From Spisula solida (taxonomy: Eukaryota > Mollusca > Bivalvia > Venerida > Mactridae), in the NCBI GenBank assembly GCA_947247005.1, contig OX365949.1:1684001-1748000 (forward strand): DNA of 64,000 nt. Reading direction: 5' to 3'. How positions within the stretch are numbered: position 1 is the first letter of the stretch; the number at the start of each line of letters is the position of its first letter. Under the pieces are notes generated by a model. That model was not told the origin of the DNA, searched no databases, and worked only from the letters and a program-made list of their open reading frames with translations. Both the position numbers and the translations under genes were made by a program. Of this stretch, positions 1 to 11,379 are shown piece after piece.

Positions 1-372
1 AATTTGCTAATATTGCTAAACAACTCCATGGTGCAAGAATTCCACATACAGTTCCTCAATTACTAGTAATAGTCTGCTAATTCTTCTCAGGTCTGCGAAA
101 CATGGCCAGTTGTATTTTTTTTAAGAATGAAATCATGATACATTTTCTGCAGTTCATCAGTCTATGAACTTTTTGGGAAATCACGCCTAATGTGAAGAAA
201 CGCCGTATTTACTGGAACGAGAAAATATACGTGGAAATGCACTGGTTGAGTCTGCAGTGGAATATTGCGGTTTTTGACCTGTCTGAGTAAAGCCAACACG
301 GACACACATAGCCTACTTCACTGGAGGAATGCATTTCTATCTGGACTTTCACGTGGCAGTCCTCAAAGACAC
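1..372. other. No recognisable gene
   Basis: Single-copy-looking sequence at the window edge. Short open frames are present on both strands, but they have no recognisable domain and no coding signature. Nothing supported. Confidence 0.5.
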
Positions 373-803
373 TGGGCATGTTCGTAGCATCTGTTCCGCA
401 CATGTGCGGGATGTTCTACTCCGAACAACTTACGAACAAAACGGAACTGTCTTACACAGTGTGCCGAATGTTCAACTCCAAACACCTTACGAACAAAACG
501 GAACAGAAAGTAAAATGTTTAAGACGACCAAAATTTTAGTTGCAGCCGTAATATTGGAGAAAAAATATGCATAATGATATATTTTAATGTGACTGTTTGC
601 CCGCAATGCCCCATAATTGGAAAATAAATTTATTATATTTTATGACACAAGCGGCCATTGTTCTTGCTGTAATCACGTGACTGTTCTGGCTGCACCACCT
701 CTGTGGCGGGCACAGAAAGAACATGTTCCGAACAGTGTTCCGGTTTGTTCGTAAGTGTGTTCCACTGTCCGGAATTTGTGGAACAGCGTTACGAATGCGC
801 CCA
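373..803. mobile_element. Foldback MITE with imperfect terminal inverted repeats
   Basis: The left end (tgggcatgttcgtagc, then ctgttccgca) reads as the inverse of the right end (gcgttacgaatgcgccca). The similarity continues inward through a motif close to cttacgaacaaaacggaac. That motif occurs twice on the left (about 429 and 487) and once inverted near 735-755. No transposase is encoded. The pattern is that of a non-autonomous cut-and-paste element about 430 bp long. I could not identify a convincing target-site duplication, so the superfamily is open (hAT-like is a guess). Confidence 0.55.
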
Positions 804-866
804 CTATTTTAATTGACATGTACTGCGATTAAAACGCCTGTATACCTAGGATCTCTTCGTAAGGGA

Positions 867-952
867 TATTACTGAATGCCGAAAACAACTATTTGCCGAA
901 AACAACCGAAAACAAACACAGATTGCCGAAAACAAACGATATTTTCTATTAT
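867..952 (+). repeat. Left 86-bp terminal inverted repeat
   Basis: Perfect reverse complement of 9049-9134. It contains the box GCCGAAAACAA several times at 10-25 bp spacing, which resembles a cluster of protein-binding sites. Identity stops abruptly after 952. Confidence 0.9.
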
Positions 953-1394
953 ATTTTCTGAAATATCGTGACACGGAGTGATTTGTTAACATACAGTATT
1001 ATGATACCCTATTAGGGATATTTATTAACAAGATGATATGTAGAGATTATTAAATTAAACATACTGATAAATTTGTGGAAGGTCCGGATGGAGGCCCTGA
1101 GAAAAATACACACATACTATTCATTATTCGCAATATTAGCCGTGGACAAAATGTTCAAGAACATAATTCTAAAGTAAACCGAAATCAATCAAATTATAAT
1201 AGTTATTTGATTAAAAGGTCATAACTGCATAACTACACCATTTCTTACAGGATATTACTATATTATATAATACATCTATTAAATATTAAACGTGAATCAG
1301 TGTAATACGGGAAGTCGTTTGTTTTCGGTATCTTATAAATTTGATGATGTCGGCCTCCTGTTACTTACCGTCATATTTTACTATGTGTGTGGGG

Positions 1395-1963
1395 GTCCGG
1401 TTGCCTGTGCGTGTAAGATGTGGTGTGTGTGGGAGTGCGCGTGTGTTCGTGTAAGATGTGGTGTGTGTGGGAGTGCGCGTGTGTTCGTGTAAGATGTGGT
1501 GTGTGTGGGAGTGCGCGTGTGTTCGTGTAAGATGTGGTGTGTGTGGGAGTGCGCGTGTGTTCGTGTAAGATGTGGTGTGTGTGGGAGTGCGCGTGTGTTC
1601 GTGTAAGATATGGTGTGTGTGGGAGTGCGCGTGTGTTCGTGTAAGATGTGGTGTGTGTGGGAGTGCGCGTGTGTTCGTGTAAGATGTGGTGTGTGTGGGA
1701 GTGCGCGTGTGTTCGTGTAAGATGTGGTGTGTGTGGGAGTGCGCGTGTGTTCGTGTAAGATGTGGGAGTGCGCGTGTGTTCGTGTAAGATGTGGTGTGTG
1801 TTGGAGTGCGCGTGTGTTCGTGTAAGATGTGGTGTGTGTGGGAGTGCGCGTGTGTTCGTGTAAGATGTGGTGTGTGTGGGAGTGCGTGCGTGCGTGTGGT
1901 CGTGCGGACGTGCGTGCGTGCGGGCGTGCGGGCGTGTGTGCGGGCGTGCGTGCGTGCGGGCGG

Positions 1964-2011
<48 letters not shown>

Positions 2012-2225
2012 GTGTGTGTTGGTGTAAGAGGTGGTGTGTATGTATGCGTGTGTGTATGTGAGTATGTGAGTGTGTGCGTGCGGTGTGTGTGCGTGCGCGC
2101 GCGTGTGTGTGTTCGTGCGTGTGTATACGTGCGTGTGTACTTGGGTGTGTGCGTGTGTGTGAGTTTGTGTTAGTGGATGTGTGGACAGGGTGTGTGTGTG
2201 GATTTGTGATTGTGGGTGTGTGATT
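1395..2225 (+). repeat. G/T-rich 38-bp minisatellite grading into (TGCG)n and (GT)n
   Basis: A 38-bp unit (gatgtggtgtgtgtggg, then agtgcgcgtgtgttcgtgtaa) repeats about 12 times from 1417 to about 1870. It then degenerates into alternating TGCG (about 1885-2010) and a long GT/GTGC tract to 2225. The strand is strongly asymmetric (G/T only) and purine-pyrimidine alternating, so Z-DNA is plausible. Open frames rich in C, V and R across it are artefacts of the repeat. Confidence 0.95.
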
Positions 2226-3490
2226 AATAATTTAATAAGATTTCTGTTAGCTTTTGTTTTAGTTATCTACATTTAAAGCCAAAAGAAATTAACAATGTGG
2301 ATCTAGTAACATGCTGAATAAAATTGGGTAGGAATACTGTTTAATTTTTACGACCACGGCGATTTTCCGGACAATTGTAAAAAGAATATTTAGGGAAACT
2401 ATTCGGGATTCTTTAGAACCACACTATTAATTTGTTTGGCCTAACTTGACAAAAACATTATATGCTCTTCAGAAAATCTTTTCAACTCTGCCTACTGTCT
2501 ATTTGTTATAATATTGTTTGTTATAAGCGCATTTATTTAAGTTTTACGCAATAAATATTTCGTGTTGCCTTGTATATATTTACTCTTTATTATCGTCTCA
2601 TTTTAAAATGTTTTGAAGTAAGTTATGCTGTAAGTGTATGCCTATTAAAAAGCGCAGTGTTTTTATGTTAAGTTTAATAATGTGTCAATATATTTGTGTG
2701 TTGAAATAAAAATTAATGTTATATCAACGATACTTTGTTAATTTATGCTGCGTATGTTATTATGTTTATATATATTTTATATTGGGGTGAGTTATTGATA
2801 CAATAAAACATATAATAAAGCTATTTCATAGTTGGTTGTATTACCTGCGTTCACGAAATAATTGAACATGGTTGTTACCTACGAAGCATCTTCAAAACTG
2901 TGTTTTTTTCTCGAATTTGACAAAATATTGCGTGTTTTTAACAGATAGTCACATAAATGTTTCTCTTCCGAATCGGAATTTTAATTTAAAACTTCCGTAT
3001 TAGATAAAAGTCGGTTGAGCAATACGTTAGTACGTGCTTGTTTGAACGCACTCAGAAAGCAACTATGCCAGCAAAATAAAGATGCTTCGTAATTCCGCCC
3101 ATGGACAGATGCAGTGAACTCAATAACGAACCTTTATAAATGTTTTGATTAACAATACGAATACTATATTTGGAAAATGTATAAAAGACGCCATTCGTTG
3201 CAGTTACGTGATTTACTTCTTCATAGTCAATAGAGAATACGATTAACCCCGTAGCGGACCGTTTGGAATAACTACGAAGAAATATATCGTGTAAATGCAA
3301 CGAAAGGCTTTTATACATTTGTTACACATATATTATCCGTACTGTTAATCATTTTGTTTTTTTTAATAAACAAGTATACAAGTTTCTTCAGTGTCCACAC
3401 AGCAAATAAACGAGTACAATACTAGTATACCAATAAACATGATTAGTAGAGACTATATATAACTATAGATGATATCTAAGTCAAGTCTCT
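2226..3490. other. Interior of the 8.3-kb element, no gene seen
   Basis: AT-rich DNA without TTTGTTTTCGGC boxes. Short open frames have no recognisable similarity. It may be an inserted or captured segment, since satellite units resume only near 5280. Confidence 0.4.
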
Positions 3491-3496
3491 GACGTG

Positions 3497-3568
3497 GCCT
3501 CCGTAGCTCAATGGTTAGTGCGCTTGCCGCCTAATCTGGCGACCCGAGTTCAAATCTGGGTGGAGGCA
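3497..3568 (+). tRNA. tRNA-like sequence (pseudo-tRNA or SINE head)
   Basis: A 7-bp acceptor stem forms between GCCTCCG (3497-3503) and TGGAGGC (3561-3567). It is followed by A at position 73. The D-arm is TAGCTCAATGGTTAGTGC with one mismatch. The T-arm CCGAG-TTCAAAT-CTGGG has one mismatch, so box A and box B are both recognisable. The anticodon arm pairs poorly in the standard register, and an alternative stem (TGCCG/TGGCG) would give a TAA loop without the usual T33. There is no CCA and no intron. It is therefore more likely a tRNA pseudogene or the head of a tRNA-derived SINE than a working tRNA. Confidence 0.55.
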
Positions 3569-3985
3569 CACACATATATGCCTGCCATATTTCAGCAGAA
3601 AGCCGATTGGCAAATAAAGGCTATGCTCGGGATATATATAGACAAAATAAGAAATACTGATAAATTACAAATACACATGTATGATAAAAAACAGAGGCAA
3701 TGACAGAACAGTGGGTATATTCAACCAATATAATACTGATATCCCAATCTAGAGTTGTTCTAAAACTATCTTTAAATGATAAATATTGCGAGATTTTATT
3801 TTAATACATTTACCATTTATTCAAAGCAAATCGGTATATAAGCATACCTTTAGCCATTTACATAAATCAGAAAAAAAATATGGCCTAGGTAAACATAGAC
3901 ACATAAACATGTACATACATGTATGTCAAAGTAACATACATATCAACCAAAATCAAAATTGTGATTTACAGTATTAAGATAATTA
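3569..3985. other. No gene seen
   Basis: AT-rich stretch between the tRNA-like sequence and the 3' end of the LINE fossil. If the tRNA-like sequence heads a SINE, its body would lie here, but I recognise no SINE domain. Confidence 0.35.
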
Positions 3986-5077
3986 TTACAAAGCAGCGAT
4001 CATTGACAGTCTTTCCTGTCTCAGTTTCATAGAACGGAAAATAAAAGTCGCTGTATTGACAAGTACCTTCTTGTTTTTAGATGAAAGAATATTTGCAAAT
4101 TTATTTAAAGAGACCCATGATATGTTTTTGAAGTATTGGGATCTCAATTGTCTATATAAAGAACAACATAATAAAAAGTGGTATTCTGACTCAACAACGT
4201 TTTGGCTACAAACTTTACATAATCTGTCCGCCCTATCTACATTATTATACCTTCCATTTTCAATTTCAAGAGAATGTGAACTTAATCTAAATCTGGACAT
4301 TTCTTGTCTATAATTTTCATTCGATACAACATCTAAATATTTTTCGTATTCAAAAATAGTTTTGAATTTTAAGTAATATTGCATTTTAGTTTGTGTAGAT
4401 AAGGTATCATGCCATGATTGAATATATTGGTCTCGGAGACGTTGCCTGAGTTTAGGTAAATAGTTTGCCGAAGCATCAAAATTGTTTAGAATAAATCCAA
4501 ACCCTAAGCGTTCTATATTAGATAGTATTGACATAGACCATGTCTGAGTATTCCGTATTTGTAAATTGCGTTGCTCTTCAAGCAAGCGGAACATTAAAGA
4601 GTTTGGCGATTTCATAATTTTTATCCAGTACTTCAAAGAACGTTCAATACAAATGAGAGACAACGGAAAACGACCCAATTCTCCAAGTACTGCAGCGTTT
4701 GAAGTCTGGGGACGTACACCTAATATACGCTTACAAAACTTGAGGTGGATTTTGTCGACCTCATGATAATTATATACGCCCCAGACTTCACACCCGTATA
4801 GAATAATTGGCGCTATTAAAGAATCAAAAAGCGAAAGTTTACTTTTAACATCCAGACTTACTCTGTTAAAGACGGATAGAAGATTGTGATAGGCTTTCAT
4901 AGCTTGCTCATTTAAAGTTTTAACAGCACAACCCATAGAGCCAGTATATGTAAAGTTTATTCCAAGGTAACAAAAATTATCTACAATATCAATTTATTCA
5001 CCATTTACATTCCAGTTGAAATTATTTTGAGATCTACGCTTTTCAAAAACGCATACTTTTGTTTTTAATACAGACAA
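3986..5077 (-). pseudogene. LINE (CR1/jockey-like) reverse transcriptase C-terminal fossil
   Basis: A 316-codon open frame (4936 to 3986) is the C-terminal part of a non-LTR retrotransposon polymerase. It reads through LFDSLIAPIILYGCEVWG, a typical post-palm motif, and then FCKRILGVRPQTSN. Near the C-terminus there is a C-x2-C...H-x4-C zinc-knuckle-like segment (CKVC ... HFLLCC). The same frame continues upstream on the minus strand through FCYLGINFTYTGS. An in-frame stop at about 4991-4993 interrupts it, after which KTKVCVFEKRRSQNNFNWN continues to about 5077. The catalytic palm (YADD region) and endonuclease are absent, so the copy is 5'-truncated and dead. It lies inside the 8.3-kb TIR element. 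The clade call is by motif only. Confidence 0.85.
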
Positions 5078-5279
5078 TATGAATTTGAAGATGGCTATTA
5101 CAAGAAATGTAACACAACACAAAATCTTCGTATCAACAGGTAAGCCAACCAGCAAGCAATCTTGAAAACAAAATTTGAATAACACGATAATAATACATAC
5201 AACGATTATAAGTCAATATTTCGCATAGTATGTGGACATGTTTGATAATATATATATATATATAACATATAAGAACGAT
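5078..5279. other. No gene seen
   Basis: AT-rich junction between the LINE fossil and the resumption of the TTTGTTTTCGGC satellite, with a short (TA)n run near 5250. Confidence 0.4.
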
Positions 5280-8200
5280 GCGAACAAAAACCACAATTTG
5301 TGTTTGTTTTCGGCAATGCTATAAATTAATTACCCGCTGCACTTCCTGTGTTTTATGACAGTATAAAGAGATATACTGATAATGATCACCTGCTGATCTC
5401 CTGCTGATTTGATGCAACACTGTATTATAGGAACATTCAACACGCGTTTGTTTTCTGTATCCTTAAAGACGTATATTATGGCACTGGTCCAACAATAATT
5501 GGTCTAAATTTTCTCAGCATGTAGTCTCTGATTTATAAGATATCTACCAGTATTGCACCCTATTATGTAATATTACATAATATTGCATACTCTGTTAATT
5601 AGTTGACTAGAGGCCCTAGTAGAAGATAATAAAACAATAAGAGTTCCCTTTATGACAGGAAGTTATAAAGCATGTGTATAATAAAATAAAGTCCCATATG
5701 AGTTATTGCAAAAACTTCATGATCAAACATAACATAGAGCATATTTAATGTACATAGGAAACTTAACAATAAACATACTAGGATATATAGAGAAAATAAC
5801 AATGTAAAAAGTAAGTAGGCAATTATTGGCCCCTTAATTTTAATTGAAGTAATAGATAATATTCTACCACAAGTGTTATAATTGATGTACCACAGGGTTG
5901 ACACTTATTTCACAATTCACATAGTTAGCCTAGTGTTACCACTGCACTTGTGATGTGTAGAGAAACAGTGTGAATATACATTTAAACAATATAAAAAAAT
6001 TACTTTTGAGGACTTTGAAAACAAAAATAAATTTATAAACTATTAGATACATTTATTTATTTGTATTAAATTTTGTATGTAATTTCTGTGTGCTCAAATG
6101 TTAGTTTTATATTTTACATATTAATTTTATCTAGTTTAAACATATAATAATTTATTTAAACTTATTTTATCTATATATATTAAACTGACAATAAAATTGC
6201 TAAATTTATAAACATTTTGGCTAAATAGCTGTTATACACTCAAACTAGATAGAAACAAAAATAAATGTATATACCGGTATCTAAATATACTCAAATTTAA
6301 AACAAACACATAGTATGACACATATTTTCTAGTGTACATACAGTAGCACAGTACTATGTATATTCAGTAGATAAGGGCCTCTAGTTAATTACATTGACCA
6401 GATTTGGTGTTTTATGACCCTAGATAAACACTGATAGTGATCTCCTGCTGACATCATGCGGTTCCTTCTATAAAGTTCTGGTCCAGAAATAAAGAAGGAC
6501 TAATATAGGTCTTTAATATTTGTTTTCGGCTGATGCATGTGTAATACACTACTTGAATAAAAAGTTAATCATTATATCAATATCCAAATAATTTCGCATT
6601 GGATATTACTTCATAATAACACATCTGTTAAATATTAAAAGTGAACGGAAAATACACTGTAATACGAGAAATCATTTGTTTTCGGCATCTTATATATTTG
6701 CTTCCGGCCTCTTGTTAAATTACCGTCAACAGTTACTGTGTTTTATGACCCTATAGGTACACACTGATAGTGATCGCCTGCTGATATCTTGCTGGCCTCT
6801 TGCTGATATCATGCTGATTTTGATCAAGAAAAGAACCAGTGCGATTTTTTGTCTTTAAACCGTATACTATACGCTAGTTATATTAGATCTATTATATTTT
6901 ACTTAATTTACTATGTTTGCACGTGTTATAGAAAACAAATTGGAACAAAACGTTAATTATTAGAATTAAAGAAGTCAAATATTCGCATAGAATCGCAATA
7001 TATTGTAATATATCTATTAAATATTAAAAACGAGCGAAAAGCACAGTATTATAGGAACTAGCGTTTGTTTTCGGTATCCCTAATATTTGTTTTCGGCTGG
7101 TGCATGTATACTACAAAACTTGAATAAAAAGATTATCATTATATCAATATAGACATACTTTCGCAGTGCATATTACTACATAATAATACACCTATTAAAT
7201 TTTAAGAGTAAACGGAAAATACACTGTAATACGAGAAATCATTTGTTTTCGGCATCTTATATATTTGCTTCCGGCCTCTTGTTAAATTACCGTCGACAGT
7301 TACTGTGTTTTATGACCCTATAGGTACACACTGATAGTGATCGCCTGCTGATATCTTGCTGGGCTCTTGCTGATATCATGCTGATTTTGATCAACAGTTA
7401 CTGTGTTTTATGACCCTATAGGTACACACTGATAGTGATCGCCTGCTGATATCTTACTGACCTCTTGCTGATAGCATGCTGATTTTGATCAAGAAAAGAA
7501 CCAGTGCGAATTTAGTTTAATTAACATGCGTGGTTTAGGGAAATGTCGAATACGCTAGTTATATTAGATCTATTTATATTTTACTTATACGTGTTATAGA
7601 ACAAAATGGAATATAAAGTTAATTATTAAAATAATAAAGTCGAAATTTCGCATAATATTGTAATATATATTATATAGATTTTTGCGATTTTTATATTAAA
7701 TATTAAAAAGGAACGAAAAACTCTGTATTTAACGAATTCTCGTTTGTTTTCGGCATCCGATATAATTGTTTGAGGCTACGTACTGTAATATGAAAATTCA
7801 ATGGAAGTTATTAAAATTTCATTGGACTTTGCAGGTGTAAAAGGAAAACAGTGAATAAAACGTTGATAATTTAATGAATGAAGTCAAAATTTCACATAGC
7901 ACTGTAATACATTATAACATATCTATTTGATATCAAATAGGAACGAAAAACATATAGTATTATAGGAATCCCTTTTTGCTTTCGGCATCCTAAATATTTG
8001 TTTTCGGCTGAAGCATTTGTAATAAAAATCTCAAATAAAGCGTAAATAATTGAATTAATACAGTCAACATTCCGCATAGGATGGTAATATAATAATAAAT
8101 CTATAAACGATTTAAAACGAACGAAAAACACAGTTCAAAGGAAATTATTGTTTGTTTTCGGCATCCTAAATATTTGTTTTCGGCAACTGTGATATGAGAC

Positions 8201-9048
8201 AATTGGTTCGAAATCGAGTAAAGTAATTATAATTTCATTGAAATATGAAGGTACAATACAAACAACGGATTAAGCGGTAAGAAATAAATTAGCGAATTCG
8301 AAATTCTGTATAGAATCTTAATATATTATACGATATCTATTAAATTATAACAACCCAAACAACAACTTGTTTTTGTTGTTGTTATTATTAAATTATAAAT
8401 GGGAAAGACTTGAATTAAAAGTTCATAAATAAATGAATGAAGACACATTTTCACATATCATCGTAATATATTATTATGTATCTATTTTAAAAATATCAAA
8501 AAGGAAAGAAAAACGTTGTATTATTCGAACTCCCGTTTGTTTTCGGCATCTTAAATATTTATTTTCGGCTTCTGCACGTGTAATAAAAAAAACATGAATG
8601 AAAAGTTCATAAATAAATGAATGAAGATACAATTTCACATATCATTATTAACACATTATAATGCATCTATTAAATATTAAAAAGAAACGAAAACACAGTA
8701 TTATAGAAAGTCCCGTTTGTTTTCGGCACATATTATAATACGAGTTCTAATTTGTTTTCGGTAATTCTATGTTTTTGTTTTCGGCTTGTGTAAATTATGT
8801 CTTTACGGTCTGAGTTATGTTTCTTACATGAAGCATAAAATCGAATCAAAACAATAATTAACCATGAACTTTGATACTTTTTTCGTTCGGGAAAAGGGGA
8901 GTAACTCTAATTTCATTGATCTTGTCAGTATAATAGGAAAACTTGAATTAAACTGTTATAAATCGACCAAATAAGTTCAAATTTTGCCTACGGATCTAAT
9001 ATATTATTATATATCCATTAATGATTAAAAAAGAACAAAAAACACAAC
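5280..9048 (+). repeat. TTTGTTTTCGGC-bearing complex satellite
   Basis: Degenerate units carry attaaatattaaa, then gaacgaaaa, then a cgtttgttttcggcatc box. Often a second atttgttttcggct box follows about 20 bp later. A second module (gttttatgaccctatagg, then cactgatagtgatcgcctgctga) occurs near 5350, 6410, 6735, 7300 and 7396. The last two form a 96-bp tandem pair. Blocks at about 6630 and 7195 match over more than 100 bp, giving a higher-order period near 565 bp. A related unit lies isolated at 1290-1370. No protein is encoded. Confidence 0.85.
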
Positions 9049-9134
9049 ATAATAGAAAATATCGTTTGTTTTCGGCAATCTGTGTTTGTTTTCGGTTGTT
9101 TTCGGCAAATAGTTGTTTTCGGCATTCAGTAATA
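9049..9134 (-). repeat. Right 86-bp terminal inverted repeat
   Basis: Perfect reverse complement of 867-952. Four TTTTCGGC boxes in plus orientation lie within 60 bp. It directly abuts the LINE tail at 9135. Confidence 0.9.
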
Positions 9135-9375
9135 GCGCTCGCAAGGTATACCAGCTGGAAGGATCCGCTGTTAAAAGGGTTCGGTCGACAGCTTCCTCCT
9201 GAAGGATGCCAGAGAGGATGCCTGAGCAACTGATGCTGGTAGTCTGTTACATAGTGCATGTGATGGTGCTTGGAAAGAAGCTGTATCGGAAATAGTCTGT
9301 AGATGTAGAATACTGTTGGAATCTCTGGGAGTTAGTTGATCTGGTTCTGGAAGTAACTGGGATTCGGTATTAGTA
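9135..9375 (-). pseudogene. 3' end of a jockey/CR1-like LINE polymerase, frameshifted
   Basis: On the minus strand from about 9370, one frame reads TRSTNSQRFQQYS and then FRYSFFPSTI. After a frameshift near 9252 another frame reads NRLPASVAQASSLASF, then RRKLSTEPF and a stop near 9170. This is the C-terminal signature of non-LTR retrotransposon ORF2 (SFFPxT...WNxLP...SFKxxL). It parallels the end of the LINE at 34299-35503 (TRSSHSKKYRQ... SFFPRTTSSWNKLP). Only the last 70 or so codons remain. The copy ends where the 86-bp terminal repeat begins, so that element either inserted here or shares sequence with the LINE tail. Confidence 0.75.
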
Positions 9376-10303
9376 GAGTTATGAAAATAGAATAATTTAT
9401 AGAAGATAGATCTATAGCAAACATATTAAATTCATTATATACCGAGAACATTTAAAAACGCACACCCTGCTCAATATTTCATTGTATTGTGACAAACATT
9501 TATGAAAGTACATGTAGACTCCAATGAAATACATGATACCTGATCATACCTGCTGTAAAATTCTTTTGAGGCAACAAACAGAAATAAAATCAGAAATGTA
9601 CGCTTTTAAATGTACTGAGTATATAATACATGATACCTGCTGTACAAATGTACAATTCTTTTGAGACAACAAACAGAAATAAAATCAGAAATGTACGCTT
9701 TAAGTTTTTAATGTACTGAGTATAATTATAATAAATTACACGAACTGGTGACACAATGGAGCAAGGGAAGTAATCCTCATAAAGTGCAATAAAAGTTTCC
9801 ACAGTTAGCTCCCTTGACTACTCTTCAATTAATTTTGACAGGTGCCACGAAAATTGGATACTCACGAAAGCTACGCTGATTCTCTATCAATAAAATCGAT
9901 TAAGCGTGGTCAGTATTCAAAGGTATGTTCATTTTTCTCTTAAATGAACTTTATTACATAACTTTCTCTGAAGATGTCCGTAAAAATGTCCCGGGATGAG
10001 TCAGACCAGTTTATTTTTGTCTTTTTTTACATCTAAATTTCTAATCAGTAACCGGTTGAGTCGGTTGTTTTCACAGTAGGTGGCATCATAGACTCACAGA
10101 ATGAGTAATGTTTAACCTTGCTTCTTGATTCGTGAAGCAATTGTTTTGATACTATCTTGTTCATACCAATTAATCACACTGAGCTGAGCAGGCATAGGTT
10201 GTATTTTTTATTGTGATTAGTTCAGTAGTTGAACTTGAATTGTTCAGGTACAGTAGTTGATTATGAAAAAAGTTTTCCACCTATAGAGCCTTTGACTGGG
10301 CAT
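9376..10303. other. No gene; short local duplication
   Basis: The segment near 9540-9620 (ttgaggcaacaaacagaa, then aaaatcagaaatgtacgct) is repeated about 115 bp downstream at 9655-9730, a two-copy tandem duplication. Nothing else is supported. Confidence 0.5.
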
Positions 10304-10570
10304 TATGCACCAGTGTATTAAAACCTCGCCCCCCACCAACCCCCGGGAAGGGCGGGGGATAGCGAGGGAACTGTCCCATGTTTTTACCTTTTCGATGTCC
10401 CTGCACTGTGGGGTGAGTGCGGGGCTTTTGTTTCGCCCCAAAAAAGTGGGGGAATATACTGTAGCAGTGACGGGGGCAGGGATTTTACCTAGGGATTAAA
10501 AAATCAAAAAGTAAAAATCCCCACTATTTCCCAGGGTTTGGGGGCCTAGGTTTCAATTGACTGGTGCATA
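10304..10570. mobile_element. MITE with TATGCACCAGT terminal inverted repeats
   Basis: The left end TATGCACCAGT (10304) and right end ACTGGTGCATA (10560-10570) are inverted. The similarity extends imperfectly to about 30 bp (…AAACCTxGGCCCCC). The interior is unusually GC-rich for the region (C-run at 10329, several G-runs), so it stands out compositionally. It is about 267 bp long and encodes nothing. Confidence 0.75.
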
Positions 10571-11379
10571 TATTTATTCCGAGTAACATAACACGCTAAT
10601 TTGCAGACAACAATAAAGTTACTAAGTAGGAAAAAGTGCACCCAATGTTGGACTCGACCCTATGAGTCTGACCCTTGAATGGTATACTACTGATCTATAG
10701 CTTTGCCAAATGATAAGCCAGGCACCTGTCATTTGTCTACATGTTTTGTACATTTGTATCTCCAAAGTCACAACAACAATTTCAACAAACAGTTTCCCTG
10801 ATCAATTTTTTGCCTATGTGATGTACAAATGTACTCCCGATAGAAATTGATTAACCTTGGGAGGCATTGGGAACTAGAGGCAGTTAACATGAGCGAGTGC
10901 TACGTACATGTAGCGCTTTCCACGGGAGGTAATCCATGCCTTCTATATTTAATTGAATGGGAGGTAACTGAATAAAGGCGCTCGGTAGCGCTTTGCTTAG
11001 GCAACAGACCCCTGGTTTCAAATTATATATATATTCCAGACATTGTTTTGAGAAACTTTCACAAAATGTATTTTTCCTGTTCTACTCTACTCGGGAACAT
11101 CATAGCCTTACCTGATGTTGTGTACCTGGGATGGTTTGGGAGTACTCACTGATCCACTACTGTTCAATCTACAGGGATAATTGACCAGACACCAGTGTAG
11201 AGATTTCTTCACCCATTTGTTTGTCGAAGGTTTTTAGTGAAGGTGATTGAGGGAATTCATTGGATTATGTAAATACAAATTTATGTAGGACTATGAGTAT
11301 TATTCCAATTTTTTTACGATCAAAATTAAACATTTTATAAGTCAACTGAATTCTCGATTACATGGAATACATACATTGT
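10571..11379. other. No gene; possible degraded MITE at 10880-11015
   Basis: Around 10888-10925 and 10978-11010 there are clustered GCGCT/AGCGCTTT motifs and a gctttgcttaggcaacag segment. The latter resembles, inverted, the end of the MITE at 42751-43046. The remainder shows nothing recognisable. Confidence 0.35.

Larger units (their letters stand above)
867..9134. mobile_element. 8.3-kb TIR-bounded element filled with TTTGTTTTCGGC satellite
   Basis: The two ends, 867-952 and 9049-9134, are perfect 86-bp inverted copies of each other. The termini read TATTACTGAATGCCG, so a TA target duplication is possible. Inside, about 20 copies of TTTGTTTTCGGC (or close variants) occur, all in plus orientation from about 1319 onward, most densely between 5280 and 9120. 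The interior also holds a G/T minisatellite, a tRNA-like sequence and a LINE fossil. No transposase was recognised, so it would be non-autonomous. A foldback-type transposon is the nearest known architecture, because those have long inverted repeats made of short subrepeats. Alternatively it is a satellite block whose ends were made identical by inversion or gene conversion. The inverted repeats are certain; the mobile-element reading is inference. Confidence 0.6.

Noticed and set aside
329..574. 81-codon frame with an internal duplicated peptide
   Set aside because: The duplicated peptide comes from the repeated cttacgaacaaaacggaac motif of the foldback MITE.
1791..2173. Cys/Val/Arg-rich frames resembling metal-binding proteins
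   Set aside because: All three frames of the G/T repeat are open; pure repeat artefact.
3494..3703. 69-codon plus-strand frame over the tRNA-like sequence
   Set aside because: Its first half is the tRNA-like sequence read as codons; no domain.
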